Part shown: positions 17,493-24,416 of the stretch, one piece after another
Layout of the letters: each line of letters begins with the position of its first letter
Position numbering within the stretch: position 1 is the first letter of the stretch
Source of the DNA: Herbiconiux sp. A18JL235
GTDB lineage: Bacteria; Actinomycetota; Actinomycetes; Actinomycetales; Microbacteriaceae
Assembly (NCBI RefSeq): GCF_040939305.1
Contig: NZ_CP162511.1
Coordinates: 2,852,001-2,916,000 of the forward strand
Length of the DNA: 64,000 nucleotides
Direction: 5' to 3'
Program-made: the position numbers and the translations under genes
Notes under the pieces: model-generated
Seen by the model: the letters and a program-made list of their open reading frames with translations, nothing else
Databases searched by the model: none
What the model was told of the DNA's origin: nothing

Positions 17493-18113
17493 ATGAGTGC
17501 TCCTTCCGACCGACTGGTGTGGATCGACTGCGAGATGACGGGGCTCGACCTCGACGTCGACGAGCTGGTGGAGGTGGCGGTCGTCGTGACCGACTTCGAC
17601 CTCAACCTCGTCGACCCGGGCTTCGCCATCGTCATCAAGCCCGACGACTCCGCGCTGGCGAACATGAACGACTTCGTCACCACGATGCACGAGACCAGCG
17701 GCCTCGCCGAGGAGATCCCCCACGGCGTGACCCTCGCCGACGCCGAGTACCAGGTGCTCGAGTACATCCTGAAGTTCGTCCCCGGCGCCCAGCAGGCCCC
17801 CCTGGCCGGCAACACCATCGGCACCGACCGCGCCTTCCTCGCGAAGTTCATGCCCCGCGTCGACTCCCACCTGCACTACCGCAGCATCGACGTCTCCTCC
17901 ATCAAGGAGCTCGCCCGCCGCTGGTTCCCGCGGGTCTACTTCAACGCCCCAGAGAAGGCGGGCGGGCACCGTGCCCTCGCCGACATCCTCGAGTCGATCC
18001 GCGAACTGCAGTACTACCGCAAGGCGGTGTTCATCGCCGAACCCGGCCCGAGCTCGGCCGAGCTGAAGACGGTCTCGGCCGACGTGGTGTCGGAGTTCGC
18101 CTCGCGTTTGTAA
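17493..18113 (+). CDS. orn: Oligoribonuclease
   Basis: 3'-to-5' exoribonuclease that clears 2-5 nt RNA and pGpG. The 206-aa DEDDh protein starts MSAPSDRLVWIDCEMTGLD (D12, E14), has the second acidic site in NTIGTDRAFLAKFMP, and HRALADILESI supplies the catalytic His and Asp. SIDVSSIKELARRWFP is conserved in Orn. The ATG at 17493 is supported by TAGACT (17480-17485) 7 nt upstream; a longer open frame upstream crosses tRNA-Arg and is not used. Confidence 0.97.
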   Translation: MSAPSDRLVWIDCEMTGLDLDVDELVEVAVVVTDFDLNLVDPGFAIVIKPDDSALANMNDFVTTMHETSGLAEEIPHGVTLADAEYQVLEYILKFVPGAQQAPLAGNTIGTDRAFLAKFMPRVDSHLHYRSIDVSSIKELARRWFPRVYFNAPEKAGGHRALADILESIRELQYYRKAVFIAEPGPSSAELKTVSADVVSEFASRL

Positions 18114-18176
18114 TAGCCGGGCGATGTATTAGACTGTTCTCTCGTTGCCCCGTGATTCACGTCACGAGGTGAACAT

Positions 18177-18253
18177 GGTGGATATAGCTCAGTTGGTAGA
18201 GCGCTGGCTTGTGGTGCCGGATGTCGCGGGTTCGAGTCCCGTTATTCACCCCA
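18177..18253 (+). tRNA. tRNA-His (anticodon GTG)
   Basis: Cloverleaf with the extra G-1 at 18177 opposite discriminator C at 18250, the identity signature of tRNA-His. Acceptor GTGGATA pairs with TATTCAC (one G-U), anticodon loop TTGTGGT gives GTG, T-loop GGTTCGAGTCC. CCA is encoded at 18251-18253, unlike the tRNA-Arg of this window. Confidence 0.97.
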
Positions 18254-18288
18254 CGGGTGGCCGTGAGGCCACCGCCCCGGAGGACGCC

Positions 18289-18639
18289 ATGGTCGAGATG
18301 ACGCCCGACGAGTTCGAAGAGATCGTCTCCGACGAACTCGACCGCCTCCCCGACGACATGCTCGATGGCCTCGAGAACGTCGTGTTCGTCGTCGACGACA
18401 GGCCAGAAGACGGCTCGCTCGACCTGCTCGGCCTCTACGACGGCGTCGCCGTCACCGAACGCGGCCAGTACGGCTTCGGCGAGATGCCCGATCGCATCAC
18501 CCTCTACCGCGAGTCGCTCCTCGCCATCTGCGACGACCTCGACGAGGTGCGCGACCAGGTGCACATCACACTCGTGCACGAGATCGCCCACTACTACGGG
18601 ATCGACGACGCCCGCCTGCACGAACTCGGCTGGGACTGA
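18289..18639 (+). CDS. Zincin-like metallopeptidase family protein
   Basis: 116-aa protein of the small actinobacterial metallopeptidase family (formerly DUF1025). It carries a complete HEIAHYYGIDDARLHELG signature: H97, E98 and H101 as zinc ligands/catalytic Glu and H111 as likely third ligand, plus the acidic N-terminal helix TPDEFEEIVSDELD. Substrate unknown. GGAGGA precedes the ATG; the frame upstream runs through tRNA-His and is ignored. Confidence 0.9.
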   Translation: MVEMTPDEFEEIVSDELDRLPDDMLDGLENVVFVVDDRPEDGSLDLLGLYDGVAVTERGQYGFGEMPDRITLYRESLLAICDDLDEVRDQVHITLVHEIAHYYGIDDARLHELGWD

Positions 18640-18676
18640 CCGCACCGCACCACCCCACCGATACCGTTCAGTCACC

Positions 18677-18696
18677 GCGTCGCTCGGGGGCGACGC
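18677..18696. terminator. Candidate terminator after the metallopeptidase gene
   Basis: GCGTCGC (18677-18683) and GCGACGC (18690-18696) form a 7-bp stem with a 6-nt loop 37 nt past the stop codon and just before the -10 box of the next gene. Confidence 0.4.
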
Positions 18697-18722
18697 CCAC
18701 CCCACCGCCTAGCCTTGACGAC

Positions 18723-20012
18723 ATGGCGGATTCCTCGGCGGCCTGGAAGGCCCTGCGCGCAGTCGGCATCGTCGTGGGCGTCTTCGTCATCCTCGGAATC
18801 GGCGTCTACGGTCCGGCGACACTCGTCGGCCCCCTGCCCACCGCCTCCGCCGCCCTCGCCGAGGCCCCGAACGAGGCGAGCGGAGCGTTCACACCCGCGA
18901 TGCCCGAGACCGGCGCCTCGGCCGTCGTCGCCGACGTCGCCACCCCGGTGCTCGCCACCGGCGGCCTCGACGAAGCGGTGCCGATCGCCGGAACCGCCAA
19001 GGTCGTCACCGCCCTGGTCGTGCTGAGCGAGCGCCCCCTGCTCGCCGGGAGCGACGGACCCGACATCCCGATCACCCCGGCCGATGTCTCGGAGTACAAC
19101 CGGTTCGTCGCCGAGAGCGCCCGCGCCGTTCCGGTCTCGGCCGGCGAGTGGTGGTCGCAGCGCGAGGTGATGGAGGCGATGCTGCTCGGCTCGAGCAACA
19201 ACCACGCCGACCTGCTCGCGAAGTGGGCCTTCGGCTCGGTCGACGCCTATCTCGAAGCCGCCGACGCCTGGCTCGCGGCGCGAGGCCTCGACGGCATCAC
19301 ACTCGTCGACACCAACGGCCTCGACGAAGACGACGTGGGCACCGCATCCGACCTCGCCCGGGTGAGCGCCCTCGCCTTCTCGGAGGCCTCGATCGCGGAG
19401 ATCATGAGGCTCGACACGGCGTCGCTGCCGGGCGGACGCTCGGTCGACAACCGCGCCTCCTACCAGTCCGAGCTCGGCTACACCGGCATCTCGCGCAGCT
19501 ACACCGACGAGGCGGGGGTCTGCTTCCTCTTCGCCCTCGACCCGAGCGGCGGAGCTGCGGAGGCCGGCGCCCAGGCCGACACCGACACCCCACCCGCCCT
19601 CATCTACGGAGCGTTCCTGCGAGAACCCGATTGGGACACCCTCGACGCCGACCTCGCCGACCTCGCCGCCTCTGCCGCGGGCACCGTCGCCCCCACCCCC
19701 GTGGTGAGCGAGGGCCAGAGCTTCGTCACCTACACCACCCCGTGGGGCGAGACCGCCCACGGCGTCGCCACCTCGACCGAGTCGCAACTGGTGTGGGTGA
19801 CGACACCGCTCGAGTACCAGGTCGACGCGAAGCAGCTCTCCACCGGCGTGAAGGGCGAAGAGGTGGGCACCGTCACGGTGACGACACCCGACGGCCCGGT
19901 CACGGTGCGTCTCGAGCTCGACGGCCGCATCGGCGACCCGGGCCCGCTCTGGCGCCTCCTCAACCCGGTGCCCGTCATCACGGCGTTCATCGACTCGCGC
20001 ACCCAGGACTGA
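18723..20012 (+). CDS. D-Ala-D-Ala carboxypeptidase homologue, catalytic residues lost
   Basis: 429-aa protein with an N-terminal membrane anchor or signal (AVGIVVGVFVILGIGVYG) and a serine-type S11 penicillin-binding fold. The alignment frame is clear: PIAGTAKVVTALVVL stands for the SxxK region, SSNNHADLL for SxN, and GISRSYTDEAGVC for the KTG region. The catalytic Ser is Gly90 (GTAK, K93 kept), and KTG is S257-R258-S259, while SxN (S158, N160) is kept. It therefore cannot use the classical acyl-enzyme mechanism and is probably a binding or scaffold protein in the envelope. A C-terminal beta domain follows. TAGCCT (18710-18715) lies 7 nt upstream of the ATG. The stop codon lies inside a 16-bp tandem repeat. 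Confidence 0.75.
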   Translation: MADSSAAWKALRAVGIVVGVFVILGIGVYGPATLVGPLPTASAALAEAPNEASGAFTPAMPETGASAVVADVATPVLATGGLDEAVPIAGTAKVVTALVVLSERPLLAGSDGPDIPITPADVSEYNRFVAESARAVPVSAGEWWSQREVMEAMLLGSSNNHADLLAKWAFGSVDAYLEAADAWLAARGLDGITLVDTNGLDEDDVGTASDLARVSALAFSEASIAEIMRLDTASLPGGRSVDNRASYQSELGYTGISRSYTDEAGVCFLFALDPSGGAAEAGAQADTDTPPALIYGAFLREPDWDTLDADLADLAASAAGTVAPTPVVSEGQSFVTYTTPWGETAHGVATSTESQLVWVTTPLEYQVDAKQLSTGVKGEEVGTVTVTTPDGPVTVRLELDGRIGDPGPLWRLLNPVPVITAFIDSRTQD

Positions 20013-20067
20013 GCCGATACAGGACTGAGCGGGCCCAGGACTGAGCCGGCACAGGACTGAGCGGGCA
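20004..20067 (+). repeat. Four tandem copies of a 16-bp repeat
   Basis: Units start at 20004, 20020, 20036 and 20052, all beginning CAGGACTGAGC and differing only in the last five bases; copies 2 and 4 share GGG, copies 1 and 3 CCG. A fifth partial copy (CAG) follows. The first copy contains the last codons and the TGA of the carboxypeptidase homologue, so copy-number change by slippage leaves the protein end intact. Confidence 0.95.
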
Positions 20068-20093
20068 CAGCCCTCCGCTCACCACGGAGCCGC

Positions 20094-20582
20094 TCAGGTC
20101 GGCACGACCACCGTCGCCCGCTCCCGCGGGTTCTCCCGCGCTACGAACTGCCGCCACTGTCGCTCCCACCTGTCCCACTCGCGGGCGTAGAGCTCGCCGT
20201 CTCGGGCGAGCGCCCGGCGCTTGCGTTCGTCGTCGTCGGTCTCGACCCAGACGCGCAGGTCGGCCAGCGCCGCATTCTCAGCGCTCAGCGCTCCGCAGCC
20301 TTCGACGACGAGCGGATGCGCGGGGTCGACGTCGACCCACTCCGCCGGCCGGTCGGCGGCCCAGTCCCAGCGCTGCCACCGTGCGGGTCGACCCGCCCGC
20401 AGCGGCCTCAGCAGGTGTTCGGCGACGTGGGCGCTCGCGGCGTCGAGACCATCCCAACCGGGGTAGATGTCGTCGAGGTGCACGAGTGTGGGCCGGTCGG
20501 CGCCGGCCCACTCCGCGAGCAGCCGCTGCGCGAGCGCGGTCTTGCCCGAGCCGCTCGGCCCGTCGATGAGGATGACGGTCAT
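20094..20582 (-). CDS. P-loop kinase, uridine-kinase-like
   Basis: 162-aa NTPase with Walker A GPSGSGKT (8-15) right after the start, a substrate-type LVHLDDIYPGWDGL motif and PLVVEGCGALS as Walker B-like strand, the layout of uridine kinase and related small-molecule kinases; the lid region is WVETDDDERKRRALARDG. Which substrate it phosphorylates is unknown. It follows ykoC by 16 nt on the same strand and is thus probably the last gene of the TPP-controlled operon, which makes a thiamine-precursor substrate worth testing. Confidence 0.8.
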   Translation of the reverse strand: MTVILIDGPSGSGKTALAQRLLAEWAGADRPTLVHLDDIYPGWDGLDAASAHVAEHLLRPLRAGRPARWQRWDWAADRPAEWVDVDPAHPLVVEGCGALSAENAALADLRVWVETDDDERKRRALARDGELYAREWDRWERQWRQFVARENPRERATVVVPT

Positions 20583-20598
20583 GCTGAGGTTCCCCCGA

Positions 20599-21345
20599 TC
20601 ATCCGATGACGAAGTTGATCGAGCCGGTCGCTAACGACACGCTGAGCGCCACCGCTCCGATGCCGGCTCCGGCGGCGACGAGCATCCACTCCCGGGCTCC
20701 GAACACCGACACCCGCGCCCAGGTGCGGGTCGTGGTGCCGCCGAAGCCCCGCGCCTCCATCGCCGTGGCCAGCTTGCTGCCGCGCCGGATGGAGAGCACG
20801 AGCAGCGCGAAGGCCTGGCTCGCGAAGCGGCGCACCCGCCCCAGGTCGCCGAGCCCGCGGGCGCGGCGGGCGAGTTCGAGCTGTCGCCAGTCGTCGAGGA
20901 ACAAGCCGATGAGGCGCATGCCGGCGAGTGCCCCGAGCACGAACCGGCTGGGCAGGTGCCAGACCTGAGCCAGCCCATCGGCGAGGTCGGTCGGGTCGAT
21001 GGTGGCGAAGAGCACCACGGCGGGCAGCCCCACGGCGAGAATGCGGAGGGTGGTCGCAACAGCCAGCGCGATCGACCCGTCGGTGACGTGCACGAGCCAG
21101 AACTCGAGGTACGTCGTGCCGGAGGCGACCCCGTAGAGCAGTGTGGTCACTCCCGCGAGCGGCGCGGCTATCCAGATCGCGAGGGTACGCCTGAAGAAGG
21201 CGCGCGGCGCGAGCCCTGCCCAGACGAAGAGGATGCTCTCGAGGGCGAGCGCGACCGCCGCCGACACCCAGTCGATGGTGACGATGAGCAGCGCGCTGAG
21301 CAGCAACGAGGCGGCGAGCTTCGCCACCGGGTTCACGGCGTTCAT
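20599..21345 (-). CDS. ykoC: ECF transporter transmembrane T component
   Basis: 248-aa EcfT-type subunit coupling ATPases to the substrate-binding S component. N-terminal hydrophobic helices (LAASLLLSALLIVTIDWVSA and following) are followed by the coupling-helix signatures ARRARGLGDLG and AMEARGF, the two Ala-Arg-Gly motifs typical of EcfT. Its ATG overlaps the stop of the ATPase gene (ATGA, 4 nt), so the two are translationally coupled. Assignment to the YkoC position rests on the YkoE homologue and TPP riboswitch upstream. Confidence 0.9.
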   Translation of the reverse strand: MNAVNPVAKLAASLLLSALLIVTIDWVSAAVALALESILFVWAGLAPRAFFRRTLAIWIAAPLAGVTTLLYGVASGTTYLEFWLVHVTDGSIALAVATTLRILAVGLPAVVLFATIDPTDLADGLAQVWHLPSRFVLGALAGMRLIGLFLDDWRQLELARRARGLGDLGRVRRFASQAFALLVLSIRRGSKLATAMEARGFGGTTTRTWARVSVFGAREWMLVAAGAGIGAVALSVSLATGSINFVIG

Positions 21346-23066
21346 CCGATCACCACCTCGAGGTCGGCGAGCGCCTCCACGAAGGCGCGGTCGTGGGTGA
21401 CGGCGACGAGCGCGGTGCCCCGGTCGAGCTGCGCGCCGAGGAGCAGCACGAGCTCGGCCCAGGTGCGGGAGTCCTGCCCGAAGGTGGGCTCGTCGAGCAC
21501 GAGCGCGGCGGGCCGCGCGACGAGCGCCGACGCCACCGAGAGTCGGCGCTTCTCGCCGCCCGAGAGCGTGTAGGGGTTGGCGGCGAGCAGCCGGTCGAGT
21601 CGCAGACGCCCCGCCACCTCGGCGACCCGCTCCGCGATCTCGGCGTCGGGCAGGCCGAGCGCGCGCAGCGAGACCTCGAGCTCGGCGCGCACCGACCCGG
21701 TGACGAACTGGTGCTCGGGGTCTTGGAACACCACTCCGATGCGGGTCAGCACCTGCTTCGAACCCCAGTCGCCCGGGTGCACGCCGGGAACGGATGCGCG
21801 CCGGCGTCGCCCGAGAAGGGAACGGATGCTCGTCGCTGCCCGTTCGTGGAGGTCGCGCTCTCGGCCGTCGACACCCCGGAGGCGCTCCGAGGCGAGCACC
21901 TCGCCGCCCGCGGGCGGCAGGAGCCCCGAGAGGGTGAGTGCGAACGTCGACTTGCCCGCCCCGTTGCGCCCGGTGACCGCGACGGCCCGCCCGGTGGTGA
22001 CGACCGTGTCGCCGACCCGGGCTACGGGCGCGCCGGGCGCCCGCGTGACGGTGAGGTCGCGCGTGGTGAGCAGCTCGGCGCCTGCGGGCGCAGCTGCGGG
22101 TGGGGCGAACGACTCCGCGCTCGTCGCGGCGCCCGCACCCGCACCCGCGCCCGCGCCCATGCTCAAGCTCGCAGCGGCACCGTGGCCGTCGCCGCGACGC
22201 ACCCGTCGCCCCGCGAGCGGGTCGATGCCCGGCACCCACACGCCGTCCCGCGCGAGCTCCGCGCCGCGCTCCCGCAGCACCTGATGGGGGGTGCCGTCGG
22301 CGAGAACTCCCCCGCCCGGCTCGAGCACGACCACCCGGTCGACGACGTCGAGCCACACGTCGACCCGGTGCTCGATCACCACGAGGGTGGCCCCGGTCTC
22401 GCCGACCACCCGCGACACGACGTCGCGCACCTCGACGACCCCCTCGGGGTCGAGGTTCGCGGTCGGCTCGTCGAGCAGCACGACTCCGGGCAGCATCGCC
22501 ATCACCCCGGCGAGCGCCACCCGTTGCTTCTGCCCTCCCGAGAGCGCGGAGGTCGAGTGGTCGAGGGCGAGCTCTCCGAGCCCGACCGAGTCGAGCGCCC
22601 GCTCGACCCGCGGCCAGATCCGCTCGCGCGGAACGCCGAGGTTCTCGCACCCGAAGGCGACGTCGTCGCCCACCCGCGCCAGCACGAGTTGCGAGTCGGG
22701 GTCTTGCAGGAGCAGGCCGACGCGCCCTCTGGCGTGCCGCGCATCCGTGCCGCCCACCTCGAGGGTGCCCTCCTCCTCGCCCTCGTCGGCACCGCCGAGA
22801 ACGCCCGCGAAGGCGTGCACGAGGGTCGATTTGCCGGCGCCGGAGGCGCCGAGCAGCAGCACCCGCTCACCCGGCTCGATGGCGAGGTCGACTCCGCGCA
22901 GCGCCCACGACTCGCGGCCGGCGTGCCGCCAGCCCCACGAGCGGGCGCGCAGACCAGCAGGAGCGACGGAAGCGGGAGGCCCGCCCTGGGCCGGGGTGCC
23001 GCCTGCAGCACCCGCGGCGGCGCCCGCCACCCCTCCCGCCCGGCCCGAGCGCGACTCGCTGCTCAC
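21342..23066 (-). CDS. ykoD: ECF transporter duplicated ATPase (YkoD-type)
   Basis: 574-aa fusion of two ABC ATPase domains, replacing separate EcfA1 and EcfA2. First half: Walker A GASGAGKST, signature LSGGQKQRVALAGVM, Walker B VVLLDEPTANLD. Second half: Walker A GRNGAGKST, signature LSGGEKRRLSVA, Walker B ALVLDEPTFGQD. A Gly/Ala-rich linker (GAGAGAGAGAATSAES) joins them. The GTG start at 23064-23066 overlaps the ykoE stop by 4 nt (GTGA). It powers import through YkoE and YkoC at the membrane. Confidence 0.93.
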   Translation of the reverse strand: MSSESRSGRAGGVAGAAAGAAGGTPAQGGPPASVAPAGLRARSWGWRHAGRESWALRGVDLAIEPGERVLLLGASGAGKSTLVHAFAGVLGGADEGEEEGTLEVGGTDARHARGRVGLLLQDPDSQLVLARVGDDVAFGCENLGVPRERIWPRVERALDSVGLGELALDHSTSALSGGQKQRVALAGVMAMLPGVVLLDEPTANLDPEGVVEVRDVVSRVVGETGATLVVIEHRVDVWLDVVDRVVVLEPGGGVLADGTPHQVLRERGAELARDGVWVPGIDPLAGRRVRRGDGHGAAASLSMGAGAGAGAGAATSAESFAPPAAAPAGAELLTTRDLTVTRAPGAPVARVGDTVVTTGRAVAVTGRNGAGKSTFALTLSGLLPPAGGEVLASERLRGVDGRERDLHERAATSIRSLLGRRRRASVPGVHPGDWGSKQVLTRIGVVFQDPEHQFVTGSVRAELEVSLRALGLPDAEIAERVAEVAGRLRLDRLLAANPYTLSGGEKRRLSVASALVARPAALVLDEPTFGQDSRTWAELVLLLGAQLDRGTALVAVTHDRAFVEALADLEVVIG

Positions 23067-23704
23067 GCCCGCGCCGTCACCTCGCGACCGGCGGCGAAGC
23101 GGTTGAGCGCCCCCGTGCGGGCGAGCGCCCTCGCGATCACCCACGACAGCAGGCCCGCGACGATCGCGCCGCCGATGACGGCGCAGGTGATGTAGACGGC
23201 GTAGAAGGTGCTGCCGAGCCCCGGGTACCAGAGGATGGAGTCGTTGATGCCGAGTGCGAGACCGGCGCCGGCGCCGGCCAGCACCGCCACGTACACACGG
23301 TAGTTCGCGTAGAGGAAGGCGGCGAACACGATCTCGGCGCCGAGCCCCTGCACGAGGCCCGACACCAGGGTGAGGGGGCCCCACTGCGTGCCGACGAGCG
23401 CCGACACCGCGGCGGCAACGAGCTCGGTGTAGATGGCGGCACCCGGCTTGCGGATGATGAGCCCGCCGAGCACCCCGGCGAACAGCCAGACGCCGCCGGT
23501 GAGCGATTGGGCGCCCGGGAGCAGCGCTTCGAGCGGCGTGGCGATCGGTGTGTAGCCGATGCCCCAGGCCCAGAAGATGAGCCCGGCGGCGACGCCGACG
23601 ACGCTGGCCACGACGATGTCGACGACCCGCCAGCGGAGGTTCGGACGGCGGCGGCCGGAGGTCGCGGCGGCGGAGGTGGTGCTGGTGTTGACGGTGGAAT
23701 GCAC
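23063..23704 (-). CDS. ykoE: ECF transporter S component, YkoE-type (thiamine precursor)
   Basis: 213-aa membrane protein with about six helices (VVDIVVASVVGVAAGLIFWAWG, GGVWLFAGVLGGLII, VQGLGAEIVFAAFLYANYRVYVAVLAGAGAGL, FYAVYITCAVIGGAIVAGLLSW). This matches YkoE, the S component for hydroxymethylpyrimidine/thiamine precursors. The GTG at 23704 is preferred to an ATG at 23782 because AAAGGG lies 8 nt upstream and the residues before it are not family-like. A TPP riboswitch precedes it, and the ribosome binding site is inside a hairpin. Confidence 0.88.
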   Translation of the reverse strand: MHSTVNTSTTSAAATSGRRRPNLRWRVVDIVVASVVGVAAGLIFWAWGIGYTPIATPLEALLPGAQSLTGGVWLFAGVLGGLIIRKPGAAIYTELVAAAVSALVGTQWGPLTLVSGLVQGLGAEIVFAAFLYANYRVYVAVLAGAGAGLALGINDSILWYPGLGSTFYAVYITCAVIGGAIVAGLLSWVIARALARTGALNRFAAGREVTARA

Positions 23705-23709
23705 TGGTC

Positions 23710-23737
23710 GTGCCCTTTCGTTCGGTGGAAGGGGCAC
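23710..23737 (-). promoter_or_regulatory. Hairpin sequestering the ykoE ribosome binding site
   Basis: On the minus strand GTGCCCCTTC pairs with GAAAGGGCAC (one C-A mismatch in ten positions, 8-nt loop). The 3' arm is the Shine-Dalgarno sequence AAAGGG of ykoE. Together with the aptamer upstream this is the expression platform expected for translational repression. Confidence 0.6.
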
Positions 23738-23811
23738 GGGTTGGCCGAACGCTGCGCGATCGACGGATGCGCACTGGTGCACGAACCGCGAGCGCGCCGC
23801 AATCGCGGCGT

Positions 23812-23908
23812 AGAGATGCCTCCCTGCGCTGGCATGATCCAGATCAGGTTCGACGGTCGAAGGTTGAGAACCTTCCTCTCAGCCCGGCTCACCGGACTCC
23901 CGTGTAGG
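23812..23908 (-). promoter_or_regulatory. TPP riboswitch (THI element)
   Basis: Read on the minus strand it has the aptamer core in order: ACACGGGAGTCC, CCGGGCTGAGAGGAAGG, then GAACCTGATCTGGATCATG and CCAGCGCAGGGAGGC. CTGAGA and the CCTGATCTGG..AT..CCAGCG..GGGA string are the pyrophosphate- and pyrimidine-binding cores of known THI elements. Thiamine pyrophosphate binding should switch off the ykoEDC operon. Confidence 0.96.
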
Positions 23909-23912
23909 AGCG

Positions 23913-23918
23913 AGTATA
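23913..23918 (-). promoter_or_regulatory. Candidate -10 box of the riboswitch operon
   Basis: TATACT on the minus strand lies about 5-8 nt upstream of the first aptamer bases, so transcription would start at the aptamer itself. The -35 region (TGAAGA at 18-nt spacing) is weak and lies inside the 3' end of the GerW-family gene. Confidence 0.55.
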
Positions 23919-23931
23919 CGCCCGCGAACGC

Positions 23932-24300
23932 CTACTTCTTCAGCGCCCGCACGAACTTCGCGAGCGACCACCCGGTGGCCACGACCACGGGCAGGGAGAC
24001 CGCGAGCAGCGCGATGAGGTTGGGCTCGAAGGTGGCCTTGCCGTCGGGGCCGGTGACGTACGCGCCGATCGGTACGCTCAATCCGCCACCACCGAAGCCC
24101 TCGCCGCCGGCGTCGCCCGCACCGAGCTTCTTCTCGGTGGCGCCGGGAGAGGATGCGGTGCCATTGCCGCCGCCGAAGCCCGCCCACACCAGGGCGACCG
24201 GAACGAAGCTCGCGCCGTCGATCTCGACGGGTGCTCCGTAGGCGGCGTTCACGCCGATGGACTTGGTGGCGTCGGTGAGTGTTTCCACGAGGTTGGCCAT
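23932..24300 (-). CDS. GerW/YtfJ-family protein
   Basis: 122-aa protein whose first half (TKSIGVNAAYGAPVEIDGASFVPVALVWAGFGGG) matches the GerW (sporulation protein YtfJ) family, followed by a Gly-rich segment, GPDGKATFEPNL and a C-terminal membrane helix LIALLAVSLPVVVATGWSLAKFV ending in KK. In Bacillus, GerW is needed for spore germination; the role in non-sporulating actinobacteria is not known. TAGCGT (24307-24312) is 6 nt before the ATG. It is divergent from glgX. Confidence 0.78.
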   Translation of the reverse strand: MANLVETLTDATKSIGVNAAYGAPVEIDGASFVPVALVWAGFGGGNGTASSPGATEKKLGAGDAGGEGFGGGGLSVPIGAYVTGPDGKATFEPNLIALLAVSLPVVVATGWSLAKFVRALKK

Positions 24301-24416
24301 GGCGACACGCTACCGCGATCGGGCCCCCCTGAACAGTCCCGCACGAGCCCTGTCGCCAGCCGATGGCCGCGGGGCGGTAACCGGGTACGGTGATCGGAGA
24401 ATCGACAGGAGAACCC

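Noticed and set aside
18145..18288. Upstream start for the metallopeptidase gene
   Set aside because: The frame crosses the tRNA-His gene; the ATG at 18289 has GGAGGA and gives the normal family N-terminus.
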